Shown one piece after another: positions 17,625-26,433 of a stretch of 64,000 nucleotides of DNA. Origin of the DNA: Amycolatopsis sp. A133 (lineage in GTDB: Bacteria > Actinomycetota > Actinomycetes > Mycobacteriales > Pseudonocardiaceae). The stretch's first letter is position 1, and each line of letters opens with the position of its first letter. The translations under genes were made by a program, and so were the position numbers. Where the stretch lies: the NCBI RefSeq assembly GCF_031082405.1, contig NZ_JAVHJU010000004.1, forward strand, positions 524,092 to 588,091, read 5' to 3'. The notes under the pieces are model-generated. The model was not told where the DNA came from, did no database searches, and saw only the letters and a program-made list of their open reading frames with translations.

Positions 17625-18656
17625 ATGAGCGGGCTGCGGTGGCTGCTGCGCCTGCCTTCACCGGTGCTGCGCGCGATCGCGGGCCGTCCGGTGGTGGTGG
17701 ACGGCCGTCAGCCGGTGCCCACCGCCCGGGTGCTCATGCGGGTGGCGCGCTTCGCGCCGTTCGACGCGCCGCACCGGAACGGCAGCCTCGCGCGGGCCCG
17801 GACCGAGCTCAACCTGGCCGGTGCGCTCGCCGGGGCCGGGATCTGCCCCGGCGTCCGGACCCGGGACGCGTCGTGGCCGGGGCCGGCCGGGCCGCTGCCG
17901 CTGCGGCTGTACGAACCGGAGGGCCTCCCGGCCCCCGGGCCGGCGATCGTGTACTTCCACGGCGGCGGGTTCGTGCTCGGCAGTCTCGACACGCACGAAG
18001 GCGCGTGCCGGCTGCTCGCCGAGGAAGCCGGGGTGCGGGTCGTGTCGATCGGCTACCGGCTCGCTCCGGAACACCCGTTCCCGGCGGCGGCCACGGACGC
18101 GATCGCGGCGTTTTCCCACGTCTTTTCGCACGCGGCGGACTTCGGCGTGGACCCGGCCCGGCTGGCGGTGGGCGGCGACAGCAGCGGCGGCAACCTCGCG
18201 GCGGTGGTCGCCCACGCGGCGGCCCGCGGCGAGTTGCCCCGCCCGGCGTTCAGCCTCCTGCTCACCCCGGCGACGGACGCGCTCGGCGGGTCGGCGTCGC
18301 ACCGGCAGTTCGGCTCGGGCTTCCGCCTCGACCGCGACGAGTGGGCCTGGTACCGCGCGCAGTACGTCCGCGACCCGGCCCTCTACCGCGACCCCCGCGC
18401 CTCGGTCCTGTACGACGACAGCCTGGCCGGCCTCCCACCGACGTTCGTGGCCACGTGCGGCTTCGACCTCCTCCGCGACGAAGGCGAGGCCTACGCGCGC
18501 CGGCTCGCGTCCGCCGGAGTCCCCCTGATCCACCGCCGTCACGAAGGCCAGCTGCACGGCTTCGCGAACCGAGTCGGCATAGACCCGGACGCCCGCGCAG
18601 CCATGCTCCACGCGGCCGGAGTCCTCCGCGCCGGCCTCGCCCTCAGCCGGTCGTGA
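17625..18656 (+). CDS. alpha/beta hydrolase, hormone-sensitive-lipase type esterase
   Basis: 343 residues from ATG 17625 (GTG 17607 possible). The oxyanion-hole motif YFHGGGFVLGS, the nucleophile elbow GGDSSGGN and the C-terminal FDLLRDEGEAYARRL and HGQLHGF-like region (EGQLHGFANR) give the Ser-Asp-His triad of HSL-family carboxylesterases. It is probably cytoplasmic, as no signal peptide is seen. The last residues SRS and the stop codon are encoded inside a perfect 27-bp palindrome that also encodes the end of the opposing TetR gene. Confidence 0.87.
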   Translation: MSGLRWLLRLPSPVLRAIAGRPVVVDGRQPVPTARVLMRVARFAPFDAPHRNGSLARARTELNLAGALAGAGICPGVRTRDASWPGPAGPLPLRLYEPEGLPAPGPAIVYFHGGGFVLGSLDTHEGACRLLAEEAGVRVVSIGYRLAPEHPFPAAATDAIAAFSHVFSHAADFGVDPARLAVGGDSSGGNLAAVVAHAAARGELPRPAFSLLLTPATDALGGSASHRQFGSGFRLDRDEWAWYRAQYVRDPALYRDPRASVLYDDSLAGLPPTFVATCGFDLLRDEGEAYARRLASAGVPLIHRRHEGQLHGFANRVGIDPDARAAMLHAAGVLRAGLALSRS

Positions 18657-18700
18657 GTGGTAAGGCGGGTTCTAACCCGCCTTACCACTCACGACCGGCT
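18645..18700. terminator. perfect 27-bp inverted repeat, bidirectional terminator
   Basis: The arms 18645-18671 and 18674-18700 are exact reverse complements, separated by only 2 bases. The hairpin lies between two convergent genes and covers both stop codons. Both proteins therefore end in Ser-Arg-Ser read from opposite arms. A related element with the same GTCGTGAGTGGTAA core lies at 37073-37118. Confidence 0.88.
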
Positions 18701-19468
18701 GCGGGTGCCGATCAGGGCTTCGATGCCGTCGAGGACGCGGGCGAGGCCGAAGCGGAAGGTGTAGGCCGGGTTCTCAGCAGCGTTGTGGAACTCCCCCGCG
18801 GCGGTGCCGACGCGGTTGGAGATCGGGAAGTGCGCCGGGTCGGCGGCCGGGATGCCGGCCAGGGCCGGCCCGGCGCGCTCCCACCACTGCGCGTCGGTCA
18901 GGCCGCTGGAGCGGACCAGGCGGGCGTTGTCCAGCGAGCTGCGCGCGGTCGTGCGGACCAGGCCGGTGACGAGGCCGACCACGGCGTCCATTTCGACGTC
19001 GCCGAGGCCGATGCCCTCGACGGCGCGCAGTTCGTGTTCGTACTTCGCGAAGCTGTGGGGCCCCAGTGCGGAGCGGCTGGTGGTGACCTGCAGCAGCCAG
19101 GGGTGGCGGTGGTAGAGCGCCCACTGGTCGTCGGCGATCGCGGTCAGCGCCGCCCGCCAGCCGAGCCCGTCTTCCGGGGCCGTGAGTTCGCCGTGGGCGT
19201 GGTCGATCATCAGGTCCAGCAGTTCGGCCCGGCCCGGGACGTAGGTGTAGAGCGACATGGGGGAGACGCCGAGCTGCTCGGCGACCCGGCGGATGGTGAC
19301 GGCCTCGATGCCGTCTGCGTCGGCCAGTGCCACGGCCGCCCGCACGACGTCGGCCGGGGCCAGCTTGGGTTTCGGGCCGCGGCGCGGGGGCGCCGAAACG
19401 CCCCAGAGCAGCTCGATCGCCCGTCGTGGGTCACCGTCGCCGTTGTCCTGCGTGCGCACGCCGGTCAT
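18689..19468 (-). CDS. TetR/AcrR family repressor with TetR C-terminal-like domain
   Basis: 259 residues. The DNA-binding domain, about 35-80, contains ADGIEAVTIRRVAEQLGVSP and MSLYTYVPGRAELLD. The MSLYTYV recognition helix and the long C-terminal domain are typical of TetR repressors that control drug exporters. It is divergent from a DrrAB-like exporter, and two 19-bp palindromes lie in the 78-bp gap. The ATG at 19468 was chosen because it precedes the HTH by the usual distance and leaves the operators free. Confidence 0.88.
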   Translation of the reverse strand: MTGVRTQDNGDGDPRRAIELLWGVSAPPRRGPKPKLAPADVVRAAVALADADGIEAVTIRRVAEQLGVSPMSLYTYVPGRAELLDLMIDHAHGELTAPEDGLGWRAALTAIADDQWALYHRHPWLLQVTTSRSALGPHSFAKYEHELRAVEGIGLGDVEMDAVVGLVTGLVRTTARSSLDNARLVRSSGLTDAQWWERAGPALAGIPAADPAHFPISNRVGTAAGEFHNAAENPAYTFRFGLARVLDGIEALIGTRSRS

Positions 19469-19482
19469 TCTGCCCGCCTTAT

Positions 19483-19535
19483 CTCCGTACGACGTACAGA
19501 GTTGTGCTAACTTCTTCTTTGTACAACGTACAGAG
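19483..19535. promoter_or_regulatory. two 19-bp operators between TetR and the exporter operon
   Basis: Site 1 (19483-19501) is CTCCGTACGACGTACAGAG and site 2 (19517-19535) is CTTTGTACAACGTACAGAG. Both have GTAC-n3-GTAC arms and 16 of 19 bases are identical, with starts 34 bp apart. They flank the divergent start sites. They are most likely bound by the adjacent TetR protein and so would control both directions. Confidence 0.75.
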
Positions 19536-19546
19536 TAAGGGGCAGG

Positions 19547-20488
19547 ATGACTCCGCAGATCCACGTCGAGGGGCTTCGCAAGCGCTACGGCGACGCGTAC
19601 GCCCTCGAGGGGTTCGATCTCTCCGTTCCGGCCGGCACCCTGTGCGGCCTGCTGGGACCCAACGGCGCGGGCAAGACGACGGCCGTGCGCGTGCTGTCCA
19701 CCCTCCTGCGCCACGACGGCGGCGTCGCCCGGGTGGCCGGCTTCGACGTCGCCACCGAACCGGCGAAGGTCCGGTCGGCGATCGGGCTGGCCGGGCAGCA
19801 GGCGGCGGTGGACGAACTGCTGTCCGGGCGGCAGAACCTGGTGCTGTTCGGCCGGCTGCACCACCTGGGCCGCCGCGAGGCCGCGCGCCGCGCCGACGCC
19901 CTGCTCGAGCGCTTCGGCCTGGCCGATACCGGGCCGAAGCCGGTTTCGGCGTATTCCGGCGGGATGCGGCGGCGGCTGGACCTGGCCGCTTCCCTGCTGG
20001 CCACGCCGAAGGTGCTCTTCCTCGACGAGCCGACGACCGGGCTGGACCCGCGCAGCCGCACCGAGGTCTGGCGCGCGGTGCGGTCACTGGTCGCCGACGG
20101 CACGACCGTGCTGCTCACCACGCAGTACCTGGAGGAGGCCGACCAGCTGGCCGACCGGATCTCGCTGGTCGAGCACGGCCGGGTGATCGCCGAAGGCACC
20201 CCGGCCGAGCTCAAGGGTTCCCTGAACGCGACCCGGATCGAGCTCGTGCTCACCGACCCGGACGCGCTCGGCGCGGCGGCGGGCCTGCTGGCCCGGGTCA
20301 CCGGCGCCGAGCCGGTCACCGAGGAGCTGCGGGTGAGCGCGGCCGCGCCGGACGAGGCGTCGGTGCTCACCGACGTCGTGCGCGAGCTGGCCGCGTCCGG
20401 GCTCGCGGTGGCGGACGTGGCGCTGCGGCGCCCGACGCTGGACGAAGTGTTCCTGCAGCTGACCGGCCAGGCGGAGGTGGCGCGATGA
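19547..20488 (+). CDS. ABC exporter ATP-binding protein, DrrA type
   Basis: 313 residues. Walker A is LLGPNGAGKTTAVRVL (about residue 40), the signature is YSGGMRRRLDLAASLL, Walker B is VLFLDEPTTGLDPRS and the H-loop lies in LLTTQYLEEADQLADRI. The C-terminal extension after residue 225 is typical of DrrA/NodI-type drug exporters. The product energises the permease encoded next (ATGA overlap). It is preceded by GGCAGG and two TetR operators, so expression is probably induced by a compound bound by the TetR protein. Confidence 0.93.
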   Translation: MTPQIHVEGLRKRYGDAYALEGFDLSVPAGTLCGLLGPNGAGKTTAVRVLSTLLRHDGGVARVAGFDVATEPAKVRSAIGLAGQQAAVDELLSGRQNLVLFGRLHHLGRREAARRADALLERFGLADTGPKPVSAYSGGMRRRLDLAASLLATPKVLFLDEPTTGLDPRSRTEVWRAVRSLVADGTTVLLTTQYLEEADQLADRISLVEHGRVIAEGTPAELKGSLNATRIELVLTDPDALGAAAGLLARVTGAEPVTEELRVSAAAPDEASVLTDVVRELAASGLAVADVALRRPTLDEVFLQLTGQAEVAR

Positions 20489-21267
20489 GGTGGGCGATCG
20501 AAGACGGCTGGACGCTGACCCTGCGCTACCTCGCGCAGCTGGCGCGGCGCCCGGCGCGGCTGGCCACGGTGGTGGCGTTCCCGATCCTGATGGTGCTGAT
20601 CTTCGCCTACCTGCTCGGCGGCGGGATGAGCGTGCCCGGCGGCGGCTCCTACCGCGAGTTCCTGATGCCCGGGATGTTCGCGATGACGATGGCGTTCGGC
20701 CTGTCGGGGACGATGATCGCGGTGCTGGACGACGCCGCCAAGGGCGTCACCGATCGGTTCCGGTCGCTGCCGATGGCGCCGTCGGCGGTGCTCACCGGGC
20801 GCGTGGCGGCGGACCTGGTGAACGCGGTGCTCGCGCTGGCGGTGCTGCTGGGCTGCGGGTACGCCGTCGGCTGGCGGCCGCACGGCAGCCTCGGCGAGAC
20901 CCTCGCGGCGCTGGGCCTGCTGCTCCTGCTGCGGACGGCGCTGGTGTGGGCCGGGATCTACCTGGGCCTGCTGACCGCCGACCCGTCGATGGTGACGCTG
21001 GCCCAGACGCTGGAGTTCCCGTTCGGGTTCCTCTCCAGCGCGTTCGTGGCGACCTCGACGATGCCGGCGTGGCTGGGAACCGTGGCGGAGTGGAACCCGT
21101 TGTCCTCCACGGTGACCGCGGCGCGGGTGCTGTTCGGCAACCCCGGCGCGGCCGGGACGTCCTGGGTGAGTGCGCACGCGGTGGCGATGGCGGTCGGCTG
21201 GCCGCTGGTGCTGCTGGCGGTGTTCGTGCCGCTGTCGGTGCGCCGGTACGGGAGGCTGGGAAACTGA
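20485..21267 (+). CDS. ABC-2 type exporter permease, DrrB type
   Basis: 260 residues with six hydrophobic segments and the ABC-2 signature around LADPSMVTLAQTLEF-like LLTADPSMVTLAQTLEFPF, then FLSSAFVATSTMPAWL and EWNPLSSTVTAAR, all characteristic of daunorubicin-type permeases. It forms the transporter with the upstream ATPase. The start overlaps the ATPase stop (ATGA). Its own TGA overlaps a possible CTG start of the helicase gene behind a GGAGG sequence. Confidence 0.92.
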   Translation: MRWAIEDGWTLTLRYLAQLARRPARLATVVAFPILMVLIFAYLLGGGMSVPGGGSYREFLMPGMFAMTMAFGLSGTMIAVLDDAAKGVTDRFRSLPMAPSAVLTGRVAADLVNAVLALAVLLGCGYAVGWRPHGSLGETLAALGLLLLLRTALVWAGIYLGLLTADPSMVTLAQTLEFPFGFLSSAFVATSTMPAWLGTVAEWNPLSSTVTAARVLFGNPGAAGTSWVSAHAVAMAVGWPLVLLAVFVPLSVRRYGRLGN

Positions 21268-23837
21268 ACGTCCACTTCGAACCGGGCGAACCACCACGGG
21301 CGGGACGCCTCGTGGTCGACGGCCGCGAGCTGTCCATAACGGACGGTCTGCCGGAACTGCTGGGCGGCGCCGATCCGTTCTGGGCGACGGCGGCGCAGGC
21401 GGCGCTGCGGCTGGTCGCGGCGGGACGGCTGCTGCCCGGGGTCACCGGGGCCGGGCACGACGCCTGGCGCGCCGGCCCGCTGGAACCGGCGGAAGCCGCG
21501 TGGCTGCGGGACCTCGCGGCCGCGATGCCACCGGACGAGCGCGCGCCGGGGCCGCTGCTGCGGGCGTTCCTCGACGCCGTCGCCGACACGCTGCCCCGCA
21601 CGCCCGCCGCGGCGAAAGCGGCCGGGACGCGGTTGTTCGCCGCCGTCGCACCGCAGCGCGCGGACTCCCTGCGCGACTGGGCGGACGAGCTGGCCGCGGG
21701 CCTGGATTCGGGGATCCGGGTGTCGCTGCGGGTGGAGGCGCCGGACGGCTTCGACGCCGGACGCTTCCGCGCCGTGGTGCAGGTGCACAGCCTCGCCGAC
21801 CCCGGGCAGGTCGCGGACGCGGCCCAGCTGTGGGCGACCGGCCGGTTCGGGCCGCGGGCGCGCATCGACGTCGTGCTGGCGCTGCGGCGCGGTGCGCAGG
21901 TGTGGCCGGCGCTGGGCCCGTTGCTGACCTCGGCGGTGCCGGACGAGCTGGCTCTCGGCGAGGACGACGTGACCGAGCTGGTCGCGGCCGCGGCTCCGCG
22001 CCTGGCGGCCGCCGGGATCGACGTGCACTGGCCGGCCGAGCTGGCGGGGTCGCTGACCGCGCGGGCCGTCGTCCGCGCCGGCGACGCACCGGGTGACCTG
22101 CCGTCGTTCTTCGGCGGCGGGCGCGCACTGGCGTTCGACTGGCAGCTCGCGCTGGGCGGTGAAGTACTGACCGAGGCGGAGCTGGACGCCCTCGCCGAGG
22201 CCCGCCGCCCGGTGGTGCGGCTGCGCGAGAGGTGGGTGCTGGTCGACCCGGCGCTGGCGGCCAAGGCGCGGGAGCGGGCGCTCAAGCCGCTGAACCCGGT
22301 CGACGCGCTGGGTGCGGTGCTGTCGGGGACCACCGAGGTCGACGGCGAGCCGGTCGAGGTCGTCACCGACGGCTGGCTCGCACGGCTGCGGGAGCGGCTG
22401 TCCGCGCCACCGGAACCCCAGACGCCACCGGCCGGGCTGGCCGCGTCCCTGCGGGACTACCAGCTGCGCGGGCTGCAGTGGCTGGCCACCGTCACCGGGC
22501 TCGGCCTCGGCGGCTGCCTCGCCGACGACATGGGCCTGGGCAAGACGGTCACGCTGATCGCGCTGCACCTGCACCGGGCTTCGGGGGCGACCCTGGTGGT
22601 CTGCCCGGCTTCGCTGCTGGGCAACTGGGAACGGGAGATCCGCCGGTTCGCCCCCGGGGTGCCGGTGCGGCGCTTCCACGGCAGCGCCCGGTCGCTCGAG
22701 GACGTCGAGGACGCCGCCGGGTTCGTCCTCACGACCTACGGCACGCTGCGCACCGATCCCGCGCCGCTGGCCGGGGTGCGCTGGGGGCTGCTGGTCGCCG
22801 ACGAGGCCCAGCACGTCAAGAACCACCGCTCCGGCACGGCCAAGGCCCTGCGGCTGGTGCCCGCGGCGGCGCGGGTGGCGCTGACCGGGACGCCGGTGGA
22901 GAACACGCTCTCGGAGCTGTGGGCGATCCTCGACTGGACCGCACCCGGCCTGCTGGGGTCGCTGAGCGAGTTCCGGGAGCGCTGGGCGAAGCCGATCGAG
23001 GCGGGTGATCCGGGCGCGGCGGACCGGCTGGCCCGGTTGCTGCGGCCGTTCCTGCTGCGGCGGCGCAAGTCCGATCCCGGGATCGCCCCCGAGCTGCCGC
23101 CGAAGACCGAGACCGACCGGCCGGTGGCGCTCAGCGCGGACCAGACGGCGCTGTACGAGGCGGTCGTGCGGGAGATGATGGCCGAGATCGCCGCGAGCGA
23201 CGGCATGGCCCGGCGCGGCCGGATCGTCAAGCTGCTGACCGCGTTGAAGCAGATCTGCAACCACCCGGCCCAGTACCTCAAGGCCCTGTCTCCGACCGAG
23301 GGCGGCGGCCGCTCGGGCAAGGTGGAGCTGCTCGACGAGCTGCTGGACACGATCCTCGCCGGGGGCGGCGCGGTGCTGGTGTTCACCCAGTACGTCGCCA
23401 TGGCGCGGCTGCTGGAGAAGCACCTGGCCGGGCGCGGGATCGCGACGCAGCTGCTGCACGGCGGGACACCGGTGGCCCGCCGCGAAGACCTCGTCCGGCG
23501 GTTCCAGGACGGGGAGGTGCCGGTGTTCCTGTTGTCGCTGAAGGCCGCCGGGACCGGGCTGAACCTGACCCGCGCCGACCACGTCGTGCACTTCGACCGC
23601 TGGTGGAACCCGGCGGTGGAGGACCAGGCGACCGACCGGGCGTACCGGATCGGGCAGACCCGGCCGGTGCAGGTGCACCGGCTCGTCGCGGAAGGCACGG
23701 TGGAGGACCGGATCGCGGCGATGCTGCGGGAGAAGCGGGCGCTGGCGGATGCGGTGCTGGCCGGTGGCGAAGCCGCGTTGACGGAACTGTCGGACACCGA
23801 GCTGGCGGAGCTCGTCGAACTGAGGAGCCGCGGATGA
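21264..23837 (+). CDS. SNF2-family DEAD/DEAH-box ATPase
   Basis: 857 residues if translation begins at CTG 21264; the first ATG/GTG in frame is GTG 21312. CTG is favoured because it forms a 4-bp CTGA overlap with the permease stop and lies 8 bp after GGAGG. The C-terminal half is a SNF2 motor: LADDMGLGKTVTLIALHL (I), VADEAQHVKN (II), ALTGTPVENTLSELW (III), KTETDRPVALSADQTALYE, VFTQYVAMARLLE and HFDRWWNPAVEDQATDRAYRIGQ (V-VI). The N-terminal 380 residues are a SNF2_N-associated accessory region. It probably translocates on DNA. It is coupled to a SWIM-domain protein, a common partner. Confidence 0.9.
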   Translation: MNVHFEPGEPPRAGRLVVDGRELSITDGLPELLGGADPFWATAAQAALRLVAAGRLLPGVTGAGHDAWRAGPLEPAEAAWLRDLAAAMPPDERAPGPLLRAFLDAVADTLPRTPAAAKAAGTRLFAAVAPQRADSLRDWADELAAGLDSGIRVSLRVEAPDGFDAGRFRAVVQVHSLADPGQVADAAQLWATGRFGPRARIDVVLALRRGAQVWPALGPLLTSAVPDELALGEDDVTELVAAAAPRLAAAGIDVHWPAELAGSLTARAVVRAGDAPGDLPSFFGGGRALAFDWQLALGGEVLTEAELDALAEARRPVVRLRERWVLVDPALAAKARERALKPLNPVDALGAVLSGTTEVDGEPVEVVTDGWLARLRERLSAPPEPQTPPAGLAASLRDYQLRGLQWLATVTGLGLGGCLADDMGLGKTVTLIALHLHRASGATLVVCPASLLGNWEREIRRFAPGVPVRRFHGSARSLEDVEDAAGFVLTTYGTLRTDPAPLAGVRWGLLVADEAQHVKNHRSGTAKALRLVPAAARVALTGTPVENTLSELWAILDWTAPGLLGSLSEFRERWAKPIEAGDPGAADRLARLLRPFLLRRRKSDPGIAPELPPKTETDRPVALSADQTALYEAVVREMMAEIAASDGMARRGRIVKLLTALKQICNHPAQYLKALSPTEGGGRSGKVELLDELLDTILAGGGAVLVFTQYVAMARLLEKHLAGRGIATQLLHGGTPVARREDLVRRFQDGEVPVFLLSLKAAGTGLNLTRADHVVHFDRWWNPAVEDQATDRAYRIGQTRPVQVHRLVAEGTVEDRIAAMLREKRALADAVLAGGEAALTELSDTELAELVELRSRG

Positions 23838-24934
23838 GCGACGACCGGGTACGCGGTTTTCCCGCGTTCGGGGCCGCCGGGCGCTTCGCGCGCTCGTGGT
23901 GGGGGCGGGCGTGGGTGCGCGCGATGGAGGACACGGCGCTGGACCTGCGGCAGCTGAAGAAGGGCCGCCGGTACGCCGCGGCCGGGCTGGTCGGGTCGAT
24001 CACGGTCAGCCCGGGCCGGATCGCGGCGGTGGTCGACGACGCCGACGGCGGCCCGTACCGGACGCAGCTGGAGCTGGCGGAACTGTCCGAAGCGGACTGG
24101 ACGCGGTTCTTCGACCGGGTCGCTTCGCGTGCCGGGCACCTGGCGGCGCTGCTGGACCGGGACATGCCGCACGACCTGGTCGAGGCGGCCGCGGACGCCG
24201 GCGTCGACCTCCTGCCCGGGATCGGGGACCTCGAGCCCGAGTGCGACTGCCCCGGCTGGGAGCTGCCGTGCCGGCACGCGGCGGCGTTGTCGTTCCAGGC
24301 GTCGTGGCTGCTCGACGCGGACCCGTTCGTGCTGCTGCTGATGCGCGGCAAGGGCGAGCGGGAGATCCGCGAGGAGCTGGAAAGCCGCACCGCACCGCGG
24401 GAGCCGGAGTTCGCCGCGGCGGACCGGACGCCGGGTGAGCTGCCCGACTTGACGCGGTTCCGGCCGTCGGGGGCGCCGTCGATCCCGGCCGCGCCGGGGG
24501 TGCCCGCCGAGGCGTTCGCCCTGCTGGCCGCCAACGCCTCGGGCCGGGCCCAGGCGTTGCTCGCGGGGCAGCCGTGGCCGGGACGGCGGCACGACGCGGT
24601 CCGCCTGGCCGCGGACTTCCCGGCGGCGGCCGGCCGGCTGGGCGAGGGGAGCGGCTTCGAGCGCGCGGTCGCGGCGTGGCGGTGGGGCGGGCCGGACGGT
24701 CTGGAGGTGTCGGAAACGCCGTGGACACCGCCGAAAGCGGTCCTGGCGGCCGCGCGGGCCGCGCTCGCCGACGTCACGGAGGAGGAACCCCGGTTCGAGC
24801 GCAACCACTGCACGGTCGGCCAGGTGCAGCTGCGGCTGGATCGCCGGGGCCGGTGGCACCCGTACCGGCTGGAGGGCGACGTGTGGTGGCCGGCGGGGGC
24901 GCCGGAAAGCGATCCGGGGCTGTTGCTGGGCTGA
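23834..24934 (+). CDS. SWIM zinc-finger protein
   Basis: 366 residues, starting in a 4-bp ATGA overlap with the SNF2 gene. The N-terminus has the family signature FARSWWGRAWVRAMEDTALD. The SWIM zinc-binding motif is CDCPGWELPCRHAAA (CxC...CxH) near residue 138. SWIM proteins are thought to bind DNA or protein and recur beside SNF2 ATPases in actinobacteria, so the two probably work together. No enzyme motif is seen. Confidence 0.88.
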   Translation: MSDDRVRGFPAFGAAGRFARSWWGRAWVRAMEDTALDLRQLKKGRRYAAAGLVGSITVSPGRIAAVVDDADGGPYRTQLELAELSEADWTRFFDRVASRAGHLAALLDRDMPHDLVEAAADAGVDLLPGIGDLEPECDCPGWELPCRHAAALSFQASWLLDADPFVLLLMRGKGEREIREELESRTAPREPEFAAADRTPGELPDLTRFRPSGAPSIPAAPGVPAEAFALLAANASGRAQALLAGQPWPGRRHDAVRLAADFPAAAGRLGEGSGFERAVAAWRWGGPDGLEVSETPWTPPKAVLAAARAALADVTEEEPRFERNHCTVGQVQLRLDRRGRWHPYRLEGDVWWPAGAPESDPGLLLG

Positions 24935-25100
24935 AGCGCGGACCGGCCATGGGGCCGGGTTGTCCGGCAGCGGGGCGGGATCACCCGTGATTCCGGTGCC
25001 GGGCGATCGCGGGCGGAAATCCGCCTCTTTTCCCGGTATCCAGCGCGGTACTCGTTGTCTCCTGTCCCCCGACGGCGGGTTCCGCCGGGCCACTGGGGGT

Positions 25101-25133
25101 GCGGGCGCGCGGAGATCCCTTCCGCGCGCCCGC
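25101..25133 (+). terminator. hairpin terminator after the SWIM gene
   Basis: A perfect 13-bp inverted repeat, GCGGGCGCGCGGA with a 7-base loop, lies about 165 bp downstream of the SWIM gene. The upstream part of this gap has a smaller hairpin (25012-25025) and no reading frame of note. Confidence 0.55.
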
Positions 25134-25175
25134 CCGGTTTCCGCCGGTGACGTTCGAAAGAACCCCGCTGTCGAG

Positions 25176-25208
25176 CTGGAGGGGGCTTCCGCAAGGGGCC
25201 CCCTCCAG
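25176..25208. terminator. hairpin terminator of the monooxygenase gene
   Basis: The 11-bp arms CTGGAGGGGGC (25176-25186) and its complement (25198-25208) are separated by 11 bases. They lie directly after the stop codon of the minus-strand monooxygenase gene and could also stop transcription from the left. Confidence 0.65.
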
Positions 25209-25210
25209 CG

Positions 25211-26422
25211 TCAGGCCGTCGTCTTCACCGTGTAGTCCTTGACCCGCATCGAGTCGTGCATGCGCACACCGCCGGTGTTGAGCTTCGCGATCGCCCGTGT
25301 CAGCCCGGCCGGGAGCGCCGAGACCAGCCGGCCACCGTTGGCCAGTGCCCACACCCCGGCGCGGGAAGCCGGTATCAGGCTCCGGGCTGCCCCGGCCGCG
25401 AAGGCCCGGCTCTGCCGCACCAGCTCGCCCATTTCCCGTTCGTAGGCGGCGAAGGCGCGCTCGTGGTCGCCGCCCGCCGCGTCCAGCTCGCCGGCCAGGA
25501 CGTACGCGCCGAGCACGGCGAGGCTGGTGCTGCCGCCGACGGCCGGGCCGGGGCAGTAGCCGGCGTCGCCCACGAGGGTGACGCGCCCGCGTGACCAGGT
25601 GTCGAGCTGGAGCTGGGTGATGGAGTCGAAGTAGAACGGGCCCGGGCCGTCCAGCTCGGCGAGCCAGCCGTCGACCTGCGGGTGCATCCCGGCGAACGCC
25701 TCGCGCAGCAGCTCCTTCTGCCGCGGGACGTCCCGGTGGTGGTAGTCGAGCTCCTCGGCGCGGCGGAACAGGAACACCGCGCGGGCCTCGTCCATGTGCC
25801 GGGCGCGGTAGATCCCCGTCGTGCGGCCCAGCCCGAGGTGCATGACGGTCTCGCCGTCGAGGCCGAGGGTGTCCGGCAGGGACAGCACGGCCAGGTAGGC
25901 CCCGATGAACTTCGTCAGCCCCGCCTCCTGCCCGAACACCAGGCGCCGCACGTTCGAGTGCAGCCCGTCGGCGCCGACGACGACGTCGAACCGGCGCGGC
26001 GCGGCGTGCTCGAAGGTGACCTCGCCGTCGGGGGAGAGGGCGGTGATCGAGTCGCCGAAGAGGTACTCGACGTCGTCGCGGCCGGCGTCGTAGTAGATCT
26101 CGCTGAGGTCGTCGCGCATGATCTCGACGTGCCGGTCCGAGGTGGCGCGGTAGATCTTGGACAGGTCGACCCGCACCGGCCGGGCCGCGCCTTCGCGGTG
26201 CAGCGTCATGCGGGTCGTGCCGGTGGCGAGGGCCTCGACCCGGGGCAGCACGCCCATCCGTTCGGTGATGTCCATGGCGGGCCGGAACAGGTCGACGGCG
26301 TGGCCGCCGGTCTTGCGCAGCGCCGGGGCACGCTCGACGACGGTGACGTCGAAGCCGTGCCGGGTGAGCCAGTACGCCAGTACCGGCCCCGCGATGCTGG
26401 CGCCGGAGACGAGTATCCGCAT
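25211..26422 (-). CDS. FAD-dependent aromatic-ring-type monooxygenase
   Basis: A 403-residue group A flavin monooxygenase. The FAD fold starts at MRILVSGASIAGPVLAYWL, where Ser replaces the first Gly of the usual GxGxxG (variant GASIAG). The DG motif is VVGADGLHSNVRRL (about residue 155). The GD motif is VTLVGDAGYCPGPAVGGS (about residue 285), in which the usual Ala-His is replaced. It is TetX/PgaE-like in layout. It is divergent from a TetR gene with a long operator palindrome in the gap, so it is probably induced by its substrate or a toxic compound. Confidence 0.88.
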   Translation of the reverse strand: MRILVSGASIAGPVLAYWLTRHGFDVTVVERAPALRKTGGHAVDLFRPAMDITERMGVLPRVEALATGTTRMTLHREGAARPVRVDLSKIYRATSDRHVEIMRDDLSEIYYDAGRDDVEYLFGDSITALSPDGEVTFEHAAPRRFDVVVGADGLHSNVRRLVFGQEAGLTKFIGAYLAVLSLPDTLGLDGETVMHLGLGRTTGIYRARHMDEARAVFLFRRAEELDYHHRDVPRQKELLREAFAGMHPQVDGWLAELDGPGPFYFDSITQLQLDTWSRGRVTLVGDAGYCPGPAVGGSTSLAVLGAYVLAGELDAAGGDHERAFAAYEREMGELVRQSRAFAAGAARSLIPASRAGVWALANGGRLVSALPAGLTRAIAKLNTGGVRMHDSMRVKDYTVKTTA

Positions 26423-26433
26423 GAGTACCTCCC

